NCBI RefSeq assembly: GCF_900099835.1
Contig: NZ_FNKP01000001.1
Span: 2,046,001 to 2,110,000 of the forward strand
Reading direction: 5' to 3'
DNA length: 64,000 bases
From: Paraburkholderia fungorum
GTDB taxonomy: Bacteria > Pseudomonadota > Gammaproteobacteria > Burkholderiales > Burkholderiaceae
Within the stretch, counting starts at the first letter, position 1. The number at the start of each line of letters is the position of its first letter. The position numbers and the translations under genes were made by a program. This document shows, piece after piece, positions 9,763 to 19,809 of this stretch. A model generated the notes under the pieces. That model did no database searches. It saw only the letters and a list, made by a program, of their open reading frames with translations, and was not told the DNA's origin.

Positions 9763-10988
9763 GAGTCGCCATTGTCACGCACGTTGTGCGCCATAACGAC
9801 GGCCAGGGGCGCGTCAACCACGAGATCGCGCGCGCGGCCCTCGACGAGAACATCGGCGTCACGCTGATCGCCTCGCATGTCGCGCCGGAATTGCTCGCTC
9901 ATCCGAATGTCCGCTGGGTGCCGGTGAAAATCGGCCGCTGGTGGCCCACCAATCTGCTGCGCCAGCAGGTCTTCGCATTGAAGAGCGCGCTGTGGCTGCG
10001 CGCCCATCGCCGCGAATTCGACGTGCTGCACGTGAACGGCTTCATCACGTGGATGCCCGCCGATGTCAACACGTCGCACTTCGTGCATAGCGGCTGGTTC
10101 GGCAGCAAGTACTACCCGTTCGGTCTCACGAAGGGCGTGTGGTCCGCGTATCAGTCGGTCTATACGCGTTGCAATGCGTTGCTCGAAGGCTGGGCATACC
10201 GTCGCTCGAAGGTGATTACCGCGGTGTCGCAAAAGGTCGCCGACGAGATTCGTGCCATCGGGCTCACGCCGGACAACCGCGTCGATGTGATTTACAACGG
10301 CGTCGATACGCAGGGATTCGCGGCGGCCACCGGCAATCGCGAGAAATTCAATTTGCCGAAGGACGCGTTTCTGCTGCTGTTCGTCGGCGATCTGCGCACG
10401 CCGCGCAAGAACCTCGGCACGGTGCTGGCCGCGCTGAAGCATCTGCCCGAGCACGTGCAGATCGCAGTGGCCGGTTATCTGCCGGGGAGTCCGTATCCAG
10501 AACAGGCAAAGGCGTTGGGCATCGCGCATCGCGTGCATTTTCTCGGGCTCGTGAAAGAGATGCCGGTGCTGATGCATTCGGTCGATGCCTTCGTGTTTCC
10601 GTCGCGTTATGAAGCGATGAGTCTGTCGCTGCTCGAAGCGATGGCGGCAGGGCTGCCGGTGGTCACGGCACGCACGGCGGGCGGCGCCGAAATCATCACG
10701 CCCGATTGCGGGATCGTGCTCGACGATCCGGACGATCCGAAGGCGCTGGCCGGCGCGGTCGCCCGTCTCGCGGACAACGACGACGCGCGGCGCGCGATGG
10801 GCATCGCCGCCAACCAGCTCGCCACCGGTTTCGGCTGGGCGCGGATGGCCGAGCAGTACATCGCGCTTTACCGGCAGTTGGCGGGGCAGCAGAAAAACCG
10901 CCTGCGTAGCGAGGCGGAAGCGTCGGCGGTTGCAAAGACCGACGCATTGACGCTGAACACGCTGGCCGGACAGAAGAGCGCCGACTGA
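9759..10988 (+). CDS. bceJ: GT4-type glycosyltransferase with TTG start
   Basis: The 409-residue product starts with RVAIVTHVVRHNDGQGRVN and shows the GT4 C-terminal pattern: LFVGDLRTPRKNL and the donor-site region FVFPSRYEAMSLSLLEAMAAGLPVV. The start is TTG, overlapping the bceI stop in TTGA. GGAGG is placed six bases upstream, inside bceI, which makes the unusual start convincing and implies coupled translation. It acts on the cytoplasmic face in repeat-unit assembly; the sugar is not predictable. Confidence 0.88.
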   Translation: MRVAIVTHVVRHNDGQGRVNHEIARAALDENIGVTLIASHVAPELLAHPNVRWVPVKIGRWWPTNLLRQQVFALKSALWLRAHRREFDVLHVNGFITWMPADVNTSHFVHSGWFGSKYYPFGLTKGVWSAYQSVYTRCNALLEGWAYRRSKVITAVSQKVADEIRAIGLTPDNRVDVIYNGVDTQGFAAATGNREKFNLPKDAFLLLFVGDLRTPRKNLGTVLAALKHLPEHVQIAVAGYLPGSPYPEQAKALGIAHRVHFLGLVKEMPVLMHSVDAFVFPSRYEAMSLSLLEAMAAGLPVVTARTAGGAEIITPDCGIVLDDPDDPKALAGAVARLADNDDARRAMGIAANQLATGFGWARMAEQYIALYRQLAGQQKNRLRSEAEASAVAKTDALTLNTLAGQKSAD

Positions 10989-11060
10989 CAGCGCCGCCTT
11001 TTATACAGCTTGTTCAGTGCTTGATCCACACAACTCTCAGAACGCACAGGGGCAATAACC

Positions 11061-12227
11061 ATGACGACTAGCTCAATCAAATCGCTGCAGATCGGGATGC
11101 ACTGGTTTCCCGAGCGCGCAGGCGGCCTCGACCGCATGTACTACTCGCTGGTCGGTGCGCTGCCGGGCGCGGGCGTCGCAGTGCGCGGCGTGGTCGCGGG
11201 TTCGCCGAAAGTCGCGGCCGATACCGGCGGCGCAATCAACGGCTTCGGTTCGGCCGCGCAATCGCTGCCGTTACGTTTGATGGCGGCACGCCGCGCGCTG
11301 CGCCAGGAAATCAGCACGTCGCGTCCCGACGTGATTTCGTCGCACTTCGCGCTGTACACGTTTCCAGGTCTCGACGTGACGCGCGGCATTCCGCAGGTCT
11401 CGCATTTTCAGGGACCGTGGGCTGACGAGAGCCATGTCGAAGGCGCGGATTCGCTCGGCCAGCGCGCGAAGCGTTATCTGGAGCAATCGGTGTATGCACG
11501 TTCTTCGCGGCTGATCGTGTTGTCGGAAGCGTTCGGCAAGATTCTGACTTCGCGCTATCGCATTGCACCGGACCGCGTCCGCGTGGTGCCGGGTTGCGTC
11601 GACGTCGAGCAGTTCAATCTGCCGATCACGCCTGCTGAAGCGCGTCTGAAGCTACAGTTGCCGCAAGACCGGCCGATCGTGCTGGCGGTGCGGCGGCTGG
11701 TGCGCCGCATGGGTCTGGAAGACCTGATCGACGCGGTGAAGCTGCTCAAGCACACCGCGCCCGATGTGCTGCTGCTGATCGCGGGTAAAGGGCGGCTCGA
11801 GGGCGAGCTTCAGGCGCGCATCACCGAAGCGGGTCTCGAAGACAACGTGAAGTTGCTCGGCTTCGTGCCCGACCAGCATCTGGCGGCCCTGTATCGCGCG
11901 GCGAATATTAGCGTCGTGCCGACGGTCGCGCTCGAGGGCTTCGGTCTGATTACCGTCGAATCGCTGGCGTCGGGCACGCCGGTGCTGGTCACGCCAGTGG
12001 GCGGTTTGCCGGAAGCGGTGGCGGGTTTGTCACCGAATCTGGTGCTGCCGGAGACGGGCGCGAAGGCGATTGCGGATGGGCTGGCGGGCGCGCTGAGCGG
12101 CAAGCTCAAGTTGCCGGACGCCGAAGCATGCCGCCGCTATGCGCGTGAGAACTTCGATAATTCGGTGATCGCGAAGCGGGTTGCGTCGGTGTATAGCGAG
12201 GCGATTCGCGCGGGTGAGATGCATTAA
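11061..12227 (+). CDS. bceK: GT4-type glycosyltransferase
   Basis: This 388-residue enzyme has the GT4 hallmark regions: IGMHWFPERAGGLDRMYY near the N-terminus, then VLAVRRLVRRMGLEDLIDA, LLIAGKGRLEGEL and the donor loop VALEGFGLITVESLASGTPV. AGGGG lies eight bases before the ATG. It is the last gene of the plus-strand bceB-K run and is closed by a bidirectional terminator about 60 bases later. It is expected to add one sugar to the repeat unit. Confidence 0.88.
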   Translation: MTTSSIKSLQIGMHWFPERAGGLDRMYYSLVGALPGAGVAVRGVVAGSPKVAADTGGAINGFGSAAQSLPLRLMAARRALRQEISTSRPDVISSHFALYTFPGLDVTRGIPQVSHFQGPWADESHVEGADSLGQRAKRYLEQSVYARSSRLIVLSEAFGKILTSRYRIAPDRVRVVPGCVDVEQFNLPITPAEARLKLQLPQDRPIVLAVRRLVRRMGLEDLIDAVKLLKHTAPDVLLLIAGKGRLEGELQARITEAGLEDNVKLLGFVPDQHLAALYRAANISVVPTVALEGFGLITVESLASGTPVLVTPVGGLPEAVAGLSPNLVLPETGAKAIADGLAGALSGKLKLPDAEACRRYARENFDNSVIAKRVASVYSEAIRAGEMH

Positions 12228-12280
12228 AACCAATGACGTGCTGCGGAGTGATGCAGCACGCCTTCAGCAAATATTCATCG

Positions 12281-12328
12281 AATAAAAAAATGGCCCGATC
12301 GTAATTCGATTCGGGCCATTTCTTTTGC
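12281..12328. terminator. Bidirectional intrinsic terminator between bceK and bceN
   Basis: AATGGCCCGA at 12289-12298 pairs perfectly with TCGGGCCATT at 12311-12320. An A-rich run precedes it and a T-rich run follows, so it can stop transcription from both the plus-strand bce operon and the minus-strand bceN operon. Confidence 0.88.
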
Positions 12329-12369
12329 GGCCACCTGCGTGGCCGCTCGCGTGATCTTGCTACTCGGAA

Positions 12370-13422
<1,053 letters not shown>

Positions 13423-13551
13423 TCAATATTGGTTAATTAAAAAAATATTCACGCCGTACTGCCTGGCGCATTTCATCGGCACACCCGGAAGCGCATTTCA
13501 GAAGCGCGTTCAGCCAACTTTCGCTTCACTCACCGCGCTTGAAAAAGAGCT

Positions 13552-14304
13552 TCAGGGCGCACCGTCCAGCAGTCGCCGCACCAGCGGTTCGACGACCTCA
13601 AAATCCTGTTCCGCTTTCAACCGGTACAAACCCGGCTTCGGATGCGCGCCGTCGGACATCAGCGTTTTCCAGTCCGGCAGGCTGCTCACATAAGCGAACT
13701 GATCGACCAGCGGTACTTGCTGCTCGATGGCCACGCGCCGTGTCATCGCGACCATCGCGGCGAGCCGTGCGTTGAGCCGGTTATCGGGCATCGGATTCGA
13801 TGTCTGCAAAACCGGCTGTTTGCCCAGCGCGAGAGCGGTTTTTACGAGCGACGTTTGCGTTGCGTAAAACTGCTCAGGCGTCTGGTTCTGCATGACTTCG
13901 TTAATGCCGTAATTGATCAATACGATTTGCGCCGGCGATGCCGCGAGACGCTGCGGCCAGGGCAAGCCCGCTGTCGGCCCCGCACGCCGGTTGCCCGTGC
14001 CGTCGCGCAACTGCGTGGCCGTCGTGCCGCCCACACCGTCATTCGTGACGCGTACCTGAGCGCCGTGACGTGCCTGCAATTCATCCTGCAGATACGACAC
14101 GGCGTTTTGCGACTGCGGGCCGCAATGTCCGTTGCTGCAGGTAATGCCGAGCGTGGTCGAATCGCCATACGCTTCGATCAGCACCTGCTTTGACGGTTTT
14201 TGCGCGGTATCCGCATGGGCGGCGAGCGTGGTGAGCGCCGACGCCGCCATGCAGATGCTTGCCGTCAACGTCGTCAACCCCGCCAGCCATTTTCGCCGCC
14301 TCAT
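13552..14304 (-). CDS. Secreted SGNH/GDSL-type hydrolase
   Basis: The 250-residue protein has a basic N-terminus and a hydrophobic segment ending in LAAHADT, so it is probably exported. The SGNH blocks are visible: GDST (Ser nucleophile), VGG, GINE in place of the usual GxND, and DGAHP for the Asp-His pair. Family members remove acyl groups from sugars or lipids. Its start overlaps the stop of the upstream acyltransferase (ATGA), so an O-acetyl editing role on the exopolysaccharide is likely but inferred. It could correspond to a bce-II gene such as bceP; the symbol is left open. Confidence 0.85.
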   Translation of the reverse strand: MRRRKWLAGLTTLTASICMAASALTTLAAHADTAQKPSKQVLIEAYGDSTTLGITCSNGHCGPQSQNAVSYLQDELQARHGAQVRVTNDGVGGTTATQLRDGTGNRRAGPTAGLPWPQRLAASPAQIVLINYGINEVMQNQTPEQFYATQTSLVKTALALGKQPVLQTSNPMPDNRLNARLAAMVAMTRRVAIEQQVPLVDQFAYVSSLPDWKTLMSDGAHPKPGLYRLKAEQDFEVVEPLVRRLLDGAP

Positions 14305-15410
14305 GCGCGGCTTTGCGGCGTTTGGCGCGCAACGCTTGCGGTGGCGACGCTTTCACTGGCAGCCCCATGCATGCGCGCCTGCGCTTTCTTCTGCGCCGAG
14401 CCGAAAATCAGGCGCTTTTCAAACGCGAACCACGTGATGGTTGCGTACAGCAGCGTGATCGCAAGCGCGAGCGCGGCGGTCGCATAGCGGTTCATATGCA
14501 GCGGCCACAGCATGTACAGCACGCTCAGGTGAATCAGATAAATCGTGTAGCTGATCGTGCCGATATAGACCAGCACCGGATTGCACAGCAGCCGTTTGAC
14601 GATGCCCTTGCTTTGCAGGGCGATGACCACGACTGAAGTACAAAGCACCAACGAAACGCTGTAGAGACCCGCGTTCGACAGCGGCGTATTAGCTGCGCGA
14701 AAACGCGGGTAGTGCAGATGCAGCCACGCGAGCACGGCCAGCGCAGCGAAAAATCCGAGCACCGCGAGCCCTTTGAACGGCTCGAGTGCATTGCGATCGC
14801 GTCGCACCGCCACCGCCAGCAACGCACCCGCCGCTAGCAGATCCATGCGGAACGGCGTGAGGTAATAGATCGGCCAGAACGAATCGAACCATGGCGTAGC
14901 GACTGCGCGCAGCACCGGCACCAGCACGATCAGTGCGGCGGCGACGTAGCCGAGCACGCGCTCGGGCACCAGCAGGATCACGAACGGCCAGAAGATATAA
15001 AACTGTTCTTCGACGGCTAGTGACCACAGCACGTTCAGGCTGTCGTGGCCGCTCTGATTCAGCGCATCGCCGATATTCGTCGCGAAAAACGTGTACCAGT
15101 ACCAGTGTTGCGCCCAGCCGAGGCCGAACAGAATCGACGACACCACCATCAGCAGCACATACGGCGGCAGGATGCGCCGTGCGCGGCGTGCGTAGAAGTA
15201 GCCGAAATACGATTGTTCGCGAGCCTTGCGTTCGAGCAGGATGCCGCTGATCAGAAAGCCGCTCAAAACAAAAAACAGATCGACACCCATCCACAGCGGC
15301 GCTTTCAATGCGTGCTGCGCGAATACCGCGAGCACGGCGATGGCGCGCAGGCCGTCGAGTTGCACGATGCGCGAGTGGGTGGGCGCGAGGGGCAGTGCGC
15401 TAGCAGTCAT
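14301..15410 (-). CDS. bceO: Acyltransferase 3 family membrane protein, exopolysaccharide acetylation
   Basis: This 369-residue integral membrane protein shows the acyltransferase-3 signatures QLDGLRAIAVLAVFAQH with its conserved Arg and His, then GVDLFFVLSGFLI and LWSLAVEEQFYIFWP. Such proteins O-acylate sugars at the inner membrane, fitting the acetyl groups on cepacian. The ATG at 15410 was preferred over upstream in-frame starts because the conserved DGLRA motif then lies about 20 residues in. The ribosome site is weak (GGACGG). The stop overlaps the SGNH hydrolase start. The symbol follows from cluster order and is moderately sure. Confidence 0.85.
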   Translation of the reverse strand: MTASALPLAPTHSRIVQLDGLRAIAVLAVFAQHALKAPLWMGVDLFFVLSGFLISGILLERKAREQSYFGYFYARRARRILPPYVLLMVVSSILFGLGWAQHWYWYTFFATNIGDALNQSGHDSLNVLWSLAVEEQFYIFWPFVILLVPERVLGYVAAALIVLVPVLRAVATPWFDSFWPIYYLTPFRMDLLAAGALLAVAVRRDRNALEPFKGLAVLGFFAALAVLAWLHLHYPRFRAANTPLSNAGLYSVSLVLCTSVVVIALQSKGIVKRLLCNPVLVYIGTISYTIYLIHLSVLYMLWPLHMNRYATAALALAITLLYATITWFAFEKRLIFGSAQKKAQARMHGAASESVATASVARQTPQSRA

Positions 15411-16070
15411 GAACCGTCCATGGTGTAAAGCGGATGGGCCGGACGAGAGACCGCGCGAGTTCCCGGCATGGCGGGGAGCAGGCGCGCTCATTTCGCGTCG
15501 CAACAGAAGTGCAATCGATTCTAGGGAAAATAAAATCGCGAAAAAACGGGAATGAATTGGATAAATGAATCAGATTGCAACAGGGTGTTTCGTTATCCAT
15601 TCAAAACGAATTTATATGCTTGCGCGAAGCCGATGTTGCAGTGCGTAATAAGTTCTCGGATAGCGCGCCCAGATCGGTAAAGATGGGTTAAAACCGCCGC
15701 AGGACGATGCGATCCGCAATGCATTTCGTTTTATTCGATTTTTAAATCGATTTCTTTCACGTTGCCTGAAGCGCCGAATATTTTTGAATTATTTTCGATT
15801 TTCGTCGCGGTGTTTTTTCCGCGTAATGTGAGCCGTGCGCAAGGACGGCGATGGATGGCGCGTGGGCCGCATCTGGCGGCGTTGATGCCGGCTTCTTTCG
15901 CGCTGCATTGATGTGCTGTTGAAGCGCTGTTTTGCATACGTACCGTCCTGCACGAATCGGCCACACGTTCTTGCGTGGTCTCTGACGGATCGACCCGTCA
16001 CATCACTGGATTTTTTAACCGCGCGGGCCTGGGCCCGACGCGCGACATGTCGTTGACTGGAGAACTTACT
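15411..16070. other. Divergent promoter region between bceO and the beta-propeller gene
   Basis: About 660 bases without a credible gene. The stretch 15515-15830 is strikingly rich in A and T compared with its surroundings. It holds an inverted repeat TCGATTT/AAATCGA (15735-15741 and 15744-15750) and a spaced pair TGGATAA/TTATCCA (15558-15564 and 15593-15599). Small open frames here lack ribosome sites and recognisable sequence. It probably carries the two divergent promoters. Confidence 0.5.
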
Positions 16071-18272
16071 TTGCCCCGTTTCACGTTAAAGAGCTGGCTA
16101 GGAGTGCTCGCGTGTGCCACAGGACTGGCGGCCGTATCAGTCAGCTTCACGGCTCGCGCGGAGACGGCTTTGAACGCGAAGACGTCGTGGATCGGCAATA
16201 CGTTCGGTTTCGGCGACGGCACGTGGGCGCAGATCAACATCACCGCGATTGCGGTCGCGCCTGACGGCAAGGTCTACACGAACGCACCGTGGGACGAAAG
16301 CGGCGCCGAGGCCAGCGTGTATCAGAACGGCAAGATGCTCGGCTTCGCGGGCGGCACGCATGGGTGGGGCAACGCCGGCGGCAGCGCGATCGCAGTGAAT
16401 CGCAAGTACGCGTTCGTGGCGATTGCGGTCGGCAACGAAAAAGGCCGACTGGTGCAACAGGGCGTATGGCCGGAAAAGGGCAAACAGTGGTTCGGTATTT
16501 CGCGGCGGGACATCGCCGATATGAAACGCGCCGCGCCATTCCAGCCGGCGGCCGCGAAGGCCGATCCGCATGCGCAACTGGCGGCCGCGTTCCTGATGAT
16601 GAACGAAGTGCCAACCGGTACGAGCGCGGAAATCGGCGGCCTCGCGGCGAACGACACCACGTTATTCGCGGCCAATACCGCACACGATCAGATCGACGTG
16701 TACGACGCCGAATCGATGCAGCAGAAAGGCAAATGGAACGTGCATGAGCCTGGTCGCATCGCGCTGGCGCCGGATGGCACGTTGTGGGTGCTGAGCGGCA
16801 CGCTCACCGATCGCTCGCCGAAGGTCGAGCATTACACGGCTGCGGGCAAACGCATCGACGAAAACTTCACGCTGCCGTCAGATACGGTGGCCGTCGACAT
16901 TGCCGTGGACGCACAAGGCCGCGTGCTGATCGCCGATAACGGCCCACGTCAGCAGGTTTTGTTCTTTGCGAAGGGCAGCGGCGGTTACAAGGCGTCGGGT
17001 TCGTTAGGCGAGCGCGGCGGCATTTTCAGCGGCGTTGCAGGCAAGCCTGGACCGCAGCGTTTCAACGGACTGACCGGCGTCGGCGTCGATGCGCGCGGCA
17101 ACGTCTATGTATCGACCAATGGCATTGGTCCGCGTTACGACCCGATCGGTGCGGGCCTCGGCGCGACACTCGAAAGCTATGCGCCGGACGGCAAGCAGAA
17201 CTGGCAGGTGCAGGGGCTGCTCTTCGTCGATGGAGCGTGGATCGATCCGTCGCGGCCCGACAGCGTTTATACCGGCAACAAGCGCTTCGAACTCGATCTG
17301 TCGAAGCCGGCGGGACAGGACTGGAAATATGCAGGCTTTCTGTCGAATCGCTTCAAATATCCGGACGACCCGGTCTTTCATACCGATCAATATCCAGGCC
17401 TGCCGATCGCCCGCAAGCTCAAGGGCCGCACGTTCCTGTATCTGACGGACATGTACGCGGATCACCTGAAGATCTACCGCTTCGATCCGCAGCACGACGG
17501 CGAGACCGCGATTCCCTCCGGCTTTATCGCCGGACGCGAGCGCGCGGTCGCGAAGGTGCCGAATGCGCCTCCGGGCGGCGACTGGATCTGGCGCGATGCC
17601 AACGGCGACGGCAAGTTCGATACCGACGAATTCACACTCAACACCAGCGGCACGAAACTCGCGGGCGGCTGGGGCTGGTGGGTCGACACCGCCGGCGACA
17701 TCTGGCGCACGCGCGATAACAAGGGCATCTATCGCTTCCGTTTCGGCGGACTCGACGCGAAGGGCAACCCGGTCTATTTGTATTCGAACATGACGCAGTA
17801 CCCAGTGCCGCAGCCGTTCAACGAACTTCACCGCGCGATCTACGAACCCGAGACCGACACGATGTACGTCACCGGCTACACGCCGGAGATGCCGTTCGAT
17901 CGCGGCTTCTGGAAAGAAGTGGGCCGCGTGCTGGTGCGTTACGACAAATGGTCGAGCGGCAACCCGGTGCAGCGCTACTCGATCACGTTGCCGTGGCAAA
18001 CGCAGAGCAAACCCATCGCGACGATCATCGGCCTGACGGTCGAAGGTCAATACATTTTCGGCGTCGAACCGGTCGGCGCGGTGCATGTGTGGGACAAGGA
18101 CAGCGGCCGCGAACTCGGTGTGATCCGGCCAGGCGCCGAAGTGGGACGCGCGTCCGGCTGGGTCGACGTGCCCAACGGTATCAGCGCGGCCAAACGCAGC
18201 AATGGCGAGTACCTCGTGTTCGTCGAAGAAGACGCGCGCGGGAAAGTGATGATGTACCGCTGGAAACCGTGA
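16071..18272 (+). CDS. Exported beta-propeller protein with an EF-hand-like loop, TTG start
   Basis: The 733-residue product has a clear signal peptide (basic start, hydrophobic core GVLACATGLAAVSVSF, end ARA) and repeated NHL/SMP-30-like strands such as IALAPDGTLWVLSG and GVDARGNVYVSTNG, suggesting a beta-propeller. Residues 509-520 (DANGDGKFDTDE) match the 12-residue EF-hand calcium loop. TTG at 16071 is chosen because GGAGA lies seven bases before it and the signal peptide then starts at once; the ATG at 16047 and GTG at 15975 lack ribosome sites. It is followed by the flippase gene, so a periplasmic or surface role in polymer handling is inferred. Function is unknown. Confidence 0.82.
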   Translation: MPRFTLKSWLGVLACATGLAAVSVSFTARAETALNAKTSWIGNTFGFGDGTWAQINITAIAVAPDGKVYTNAPWDESGAEASVYQNGKMLGFAGGTHGWGNAGGSAIAVNRKYAFVAIAVGNEKGRLVQQGVWPEKGKQWFGISRRDIADMKRAAPFQPAAAKADPHAQLAAAFLMMNEVPTGTSAEIGGLAANDTTLFAANTAHDQIDVYDAESMQQKGKWNVHEPGRIALAPDGTLWVLSGTLTDRSPKVEHYTAAGKRIDENFTLPSDTVAVDIAVDAQGRVLIADNGPRQQVLFFAKGSGGYKASGSLGERGGIFSGVAGKPGPQRFNGLTGVGVDARGNVYVSTNGIGPRYDPIGAGLGATLESYAPDGKQNWQVQGLLFVDGAWIDPSRPDSVYTGNKRFELDLSKPAGQDWKYAGFLSNRFKYPDDPVFHTDQYPGLPIARKLKGRTFLYLTDMYADHLKIYRFDPQHDGETAIPSGFIAGRERAVAKVPNAPPGGDWIWRDANGDGKFDTDEFTLNTSGTKLAGGWGWWVDTAGDIWRTRDNKGIYRFRFGGLDAKGNPVYLYSNMTQYPVPQPFNELHRAIYEPETDTMYVTGYTPEMPFDRGFWKEVGRVLVRYDKWSSGNPVQRYSITLPWQTQSKPIATIIGLTVEGQYIFGVEPVGAVHVWDKDSGRELGVIRPGAEVGRASGWVDVPNGISAAKRSNGEYLVFVEEDARGKVMMYRWKP

Positions 18273-18342
18273 AGCACATGCACAAGCATCTGCACATGCT
18301 CCGGCAAGGCGAACGCAAACGTAGTCAACCCCAAGGCATCCG

Positions 18343-19809
18343 ATGGACAAAGGCATTCTCAAGAACGTAGCGATCAACTTCTTCGGGCTGGTACTGCCGA
18401 CCTTCGTCTCGCTCGTGACCGTGCCGTCGTATATCAAGCTGCTCGGCGTCGAGCGCTACGGCGTGATCAGTCTCGTGTGGACCCTGATCGGCTACTTCGG
18501 GATTCTCGATCTCGGCATGAGCATGGCTGCGCAGAATCACATCTCGAAGGCGCGTGCATCCGGCGACAAGGAAGAAAGCGTGCGCGTGTTCTGGAGCGCG
18601 ACGTGGCTCAATCTCGCGACCGGCGTGATCGGCGGATTGATCATTTATTTCGGCGCTTTTCTTTACACCGCGTATTTCACGAAGGTGTCTCCCGAGTTGC
18701 AGCACGAGGTGTACATGGCGCTGCCGTGGCTCGCGGTGGCGATTCCGATTGCCAACGTGTCGTGGGTGTTTGCCGGGGCGATCAACGGCGCTGAGCGATT
18801 TGGCGTCTACAACACGAATCAGACGATCGGCACATTCCTGTTCCAGTTGCTGCCGCTCGGCGCAGCGTTGTGGATGGGCGCGACGTTGCAAAACGTGCTG
18901 GCTGCGGCGGTATTCGCGCGAATTCTCGCCGCGATTCTGTTGGGCCGTTCCGCATTGAAGGTGTTGGAAATCCGTCGCGTCATGCCGCCGCAATTCGGCG
19001 TGGCGAAGGGGCTGTTCAACTTCGGCGGCTGGATGCTGATTGCCAGCGTCACCACGATGATCGCCGACTCGCTCGATCGCGTGATGCTCGGCACGAGCCT
19101 CGGTGCGCGTTTCGTCACGTACTACACGGTGCCGCAGAACCTCGTGACGCGTCTGAACATCGTGCCGACCGCATTGGTGCGCACGCTGTTTCCGCGTCTT
19201 TCCGCAGTAGGGCGTGCGGATGCCGACACCATCACGCAGCAATCGCTCGAGTTTCTGAACGGCGTGTTCACGCCGGTCGCGCTGGTCGCGATGCTGGTGC
19301 TCGAACCGTTTTTGCACCTGTGGGTCGGCAATGAAATCGCGACCGTGGCTGCGCCGGTGGGCCGCATCATGATCGTTGCCGTGTGGCTCGTCGGTCAGGC
19401 GAACGTGACGCGAATCCTGATCCAGTCACAGGTTAATCCGGCCACGGCCGCCAAGGTCGGTTTGTTCGAATTGCCCTTATTTGCAGCGGCTTTGTGGTTC
19501 GGCATCACGCATTTCGGTCTGACCGGCGCAGCGGTGGCGGTCGCCGCGCGCGCGCTGTTCGACTACGCGGTGCTGCTGCATTTCTCGGCGATCCGCGCCC
19601 GCCAGATCGCGCTCGATATGCTCGCGCACCTTGCTTTCCTGCTGGCCAGCCTGTGGCTCGCCAGCTTCCTCCCGAGTCTTGCCATGGCGATTGCCGCCGG
19701 CCTTCTGATGGTTGCCGCCAACGTCGCCTGGTCGATCACGATGACTCCCGCCTTGCGCAATCTTGCGCGTTCACTGCTGTTGCGACTGAATCCGAGGAAA
19801 AGCGCATGA
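18343..19809 (+). CDS. bceQ: Lipid-linked repeat-unit flippase, Wzx family
   Basis: This 488-residue protein has the MOP/polysaccharide-transporter opening GILKNVAINFFGLVLPTFVSL and about 14 membrane segments. It should flip the undecaprenyl-linked repeat unit from the cytoplasmic to the periplasmic side for polymerisation by BceI. It follows the beta-propeller gene by 70 bases and its stop overlaps the start of bceR (ATGA), so all three are probably one transcript. No other flippase candidate is in the window, which supports the role. Confidence 0.88.
   Translation: MDKGILKNVAINFFGLVLPTFVSLVTVPSYIKLLGVERYGVISLVWTLIGYFGILDLGMSMAAQNHISKARASGDKEESVRVFWSATWLNLATGVIGGLIIYFGAFLYTAYFTKVSPELQHEVYMALPWLAVAIPIANVSWVFAGAINGAERFGVYNTNQTIGTFLFQLLPLGAALWMGATLQNVLAAAVFARILAAILLGRSALKVLEIRRVMPPQFGVAKGLFNFGGWMLIASVTTMIADSLDRVMLGTSLGARFVTYYTVPQNLVTRLNIVPTALVRTLFPRLSAVGRADADTITQQSLEFLNGVFTPVALVAMLVLEPFLHLWVGNEIATVAAPVGRIMIVAVWLVGQANVTRILIQSQVNPATAAKVGLFELPLFAAALWFGITHFGLTGAAVAVAARALFDYAVLLHFSAIRARQIALDMLAHLAFLLASLWLASFLPSLAMAIAAGLLMVAANVAWSITMTPALRNLARSLLLRLNPRKSA

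Noticed and set aside
15975..16070. Upstream GTG or ATG starts for the beta-propeller gene
   Set aside because: They lack ribosome sites and would place extra residues before a textbook signal peptide; TTG at 16071 has GGAGA at seven bases.
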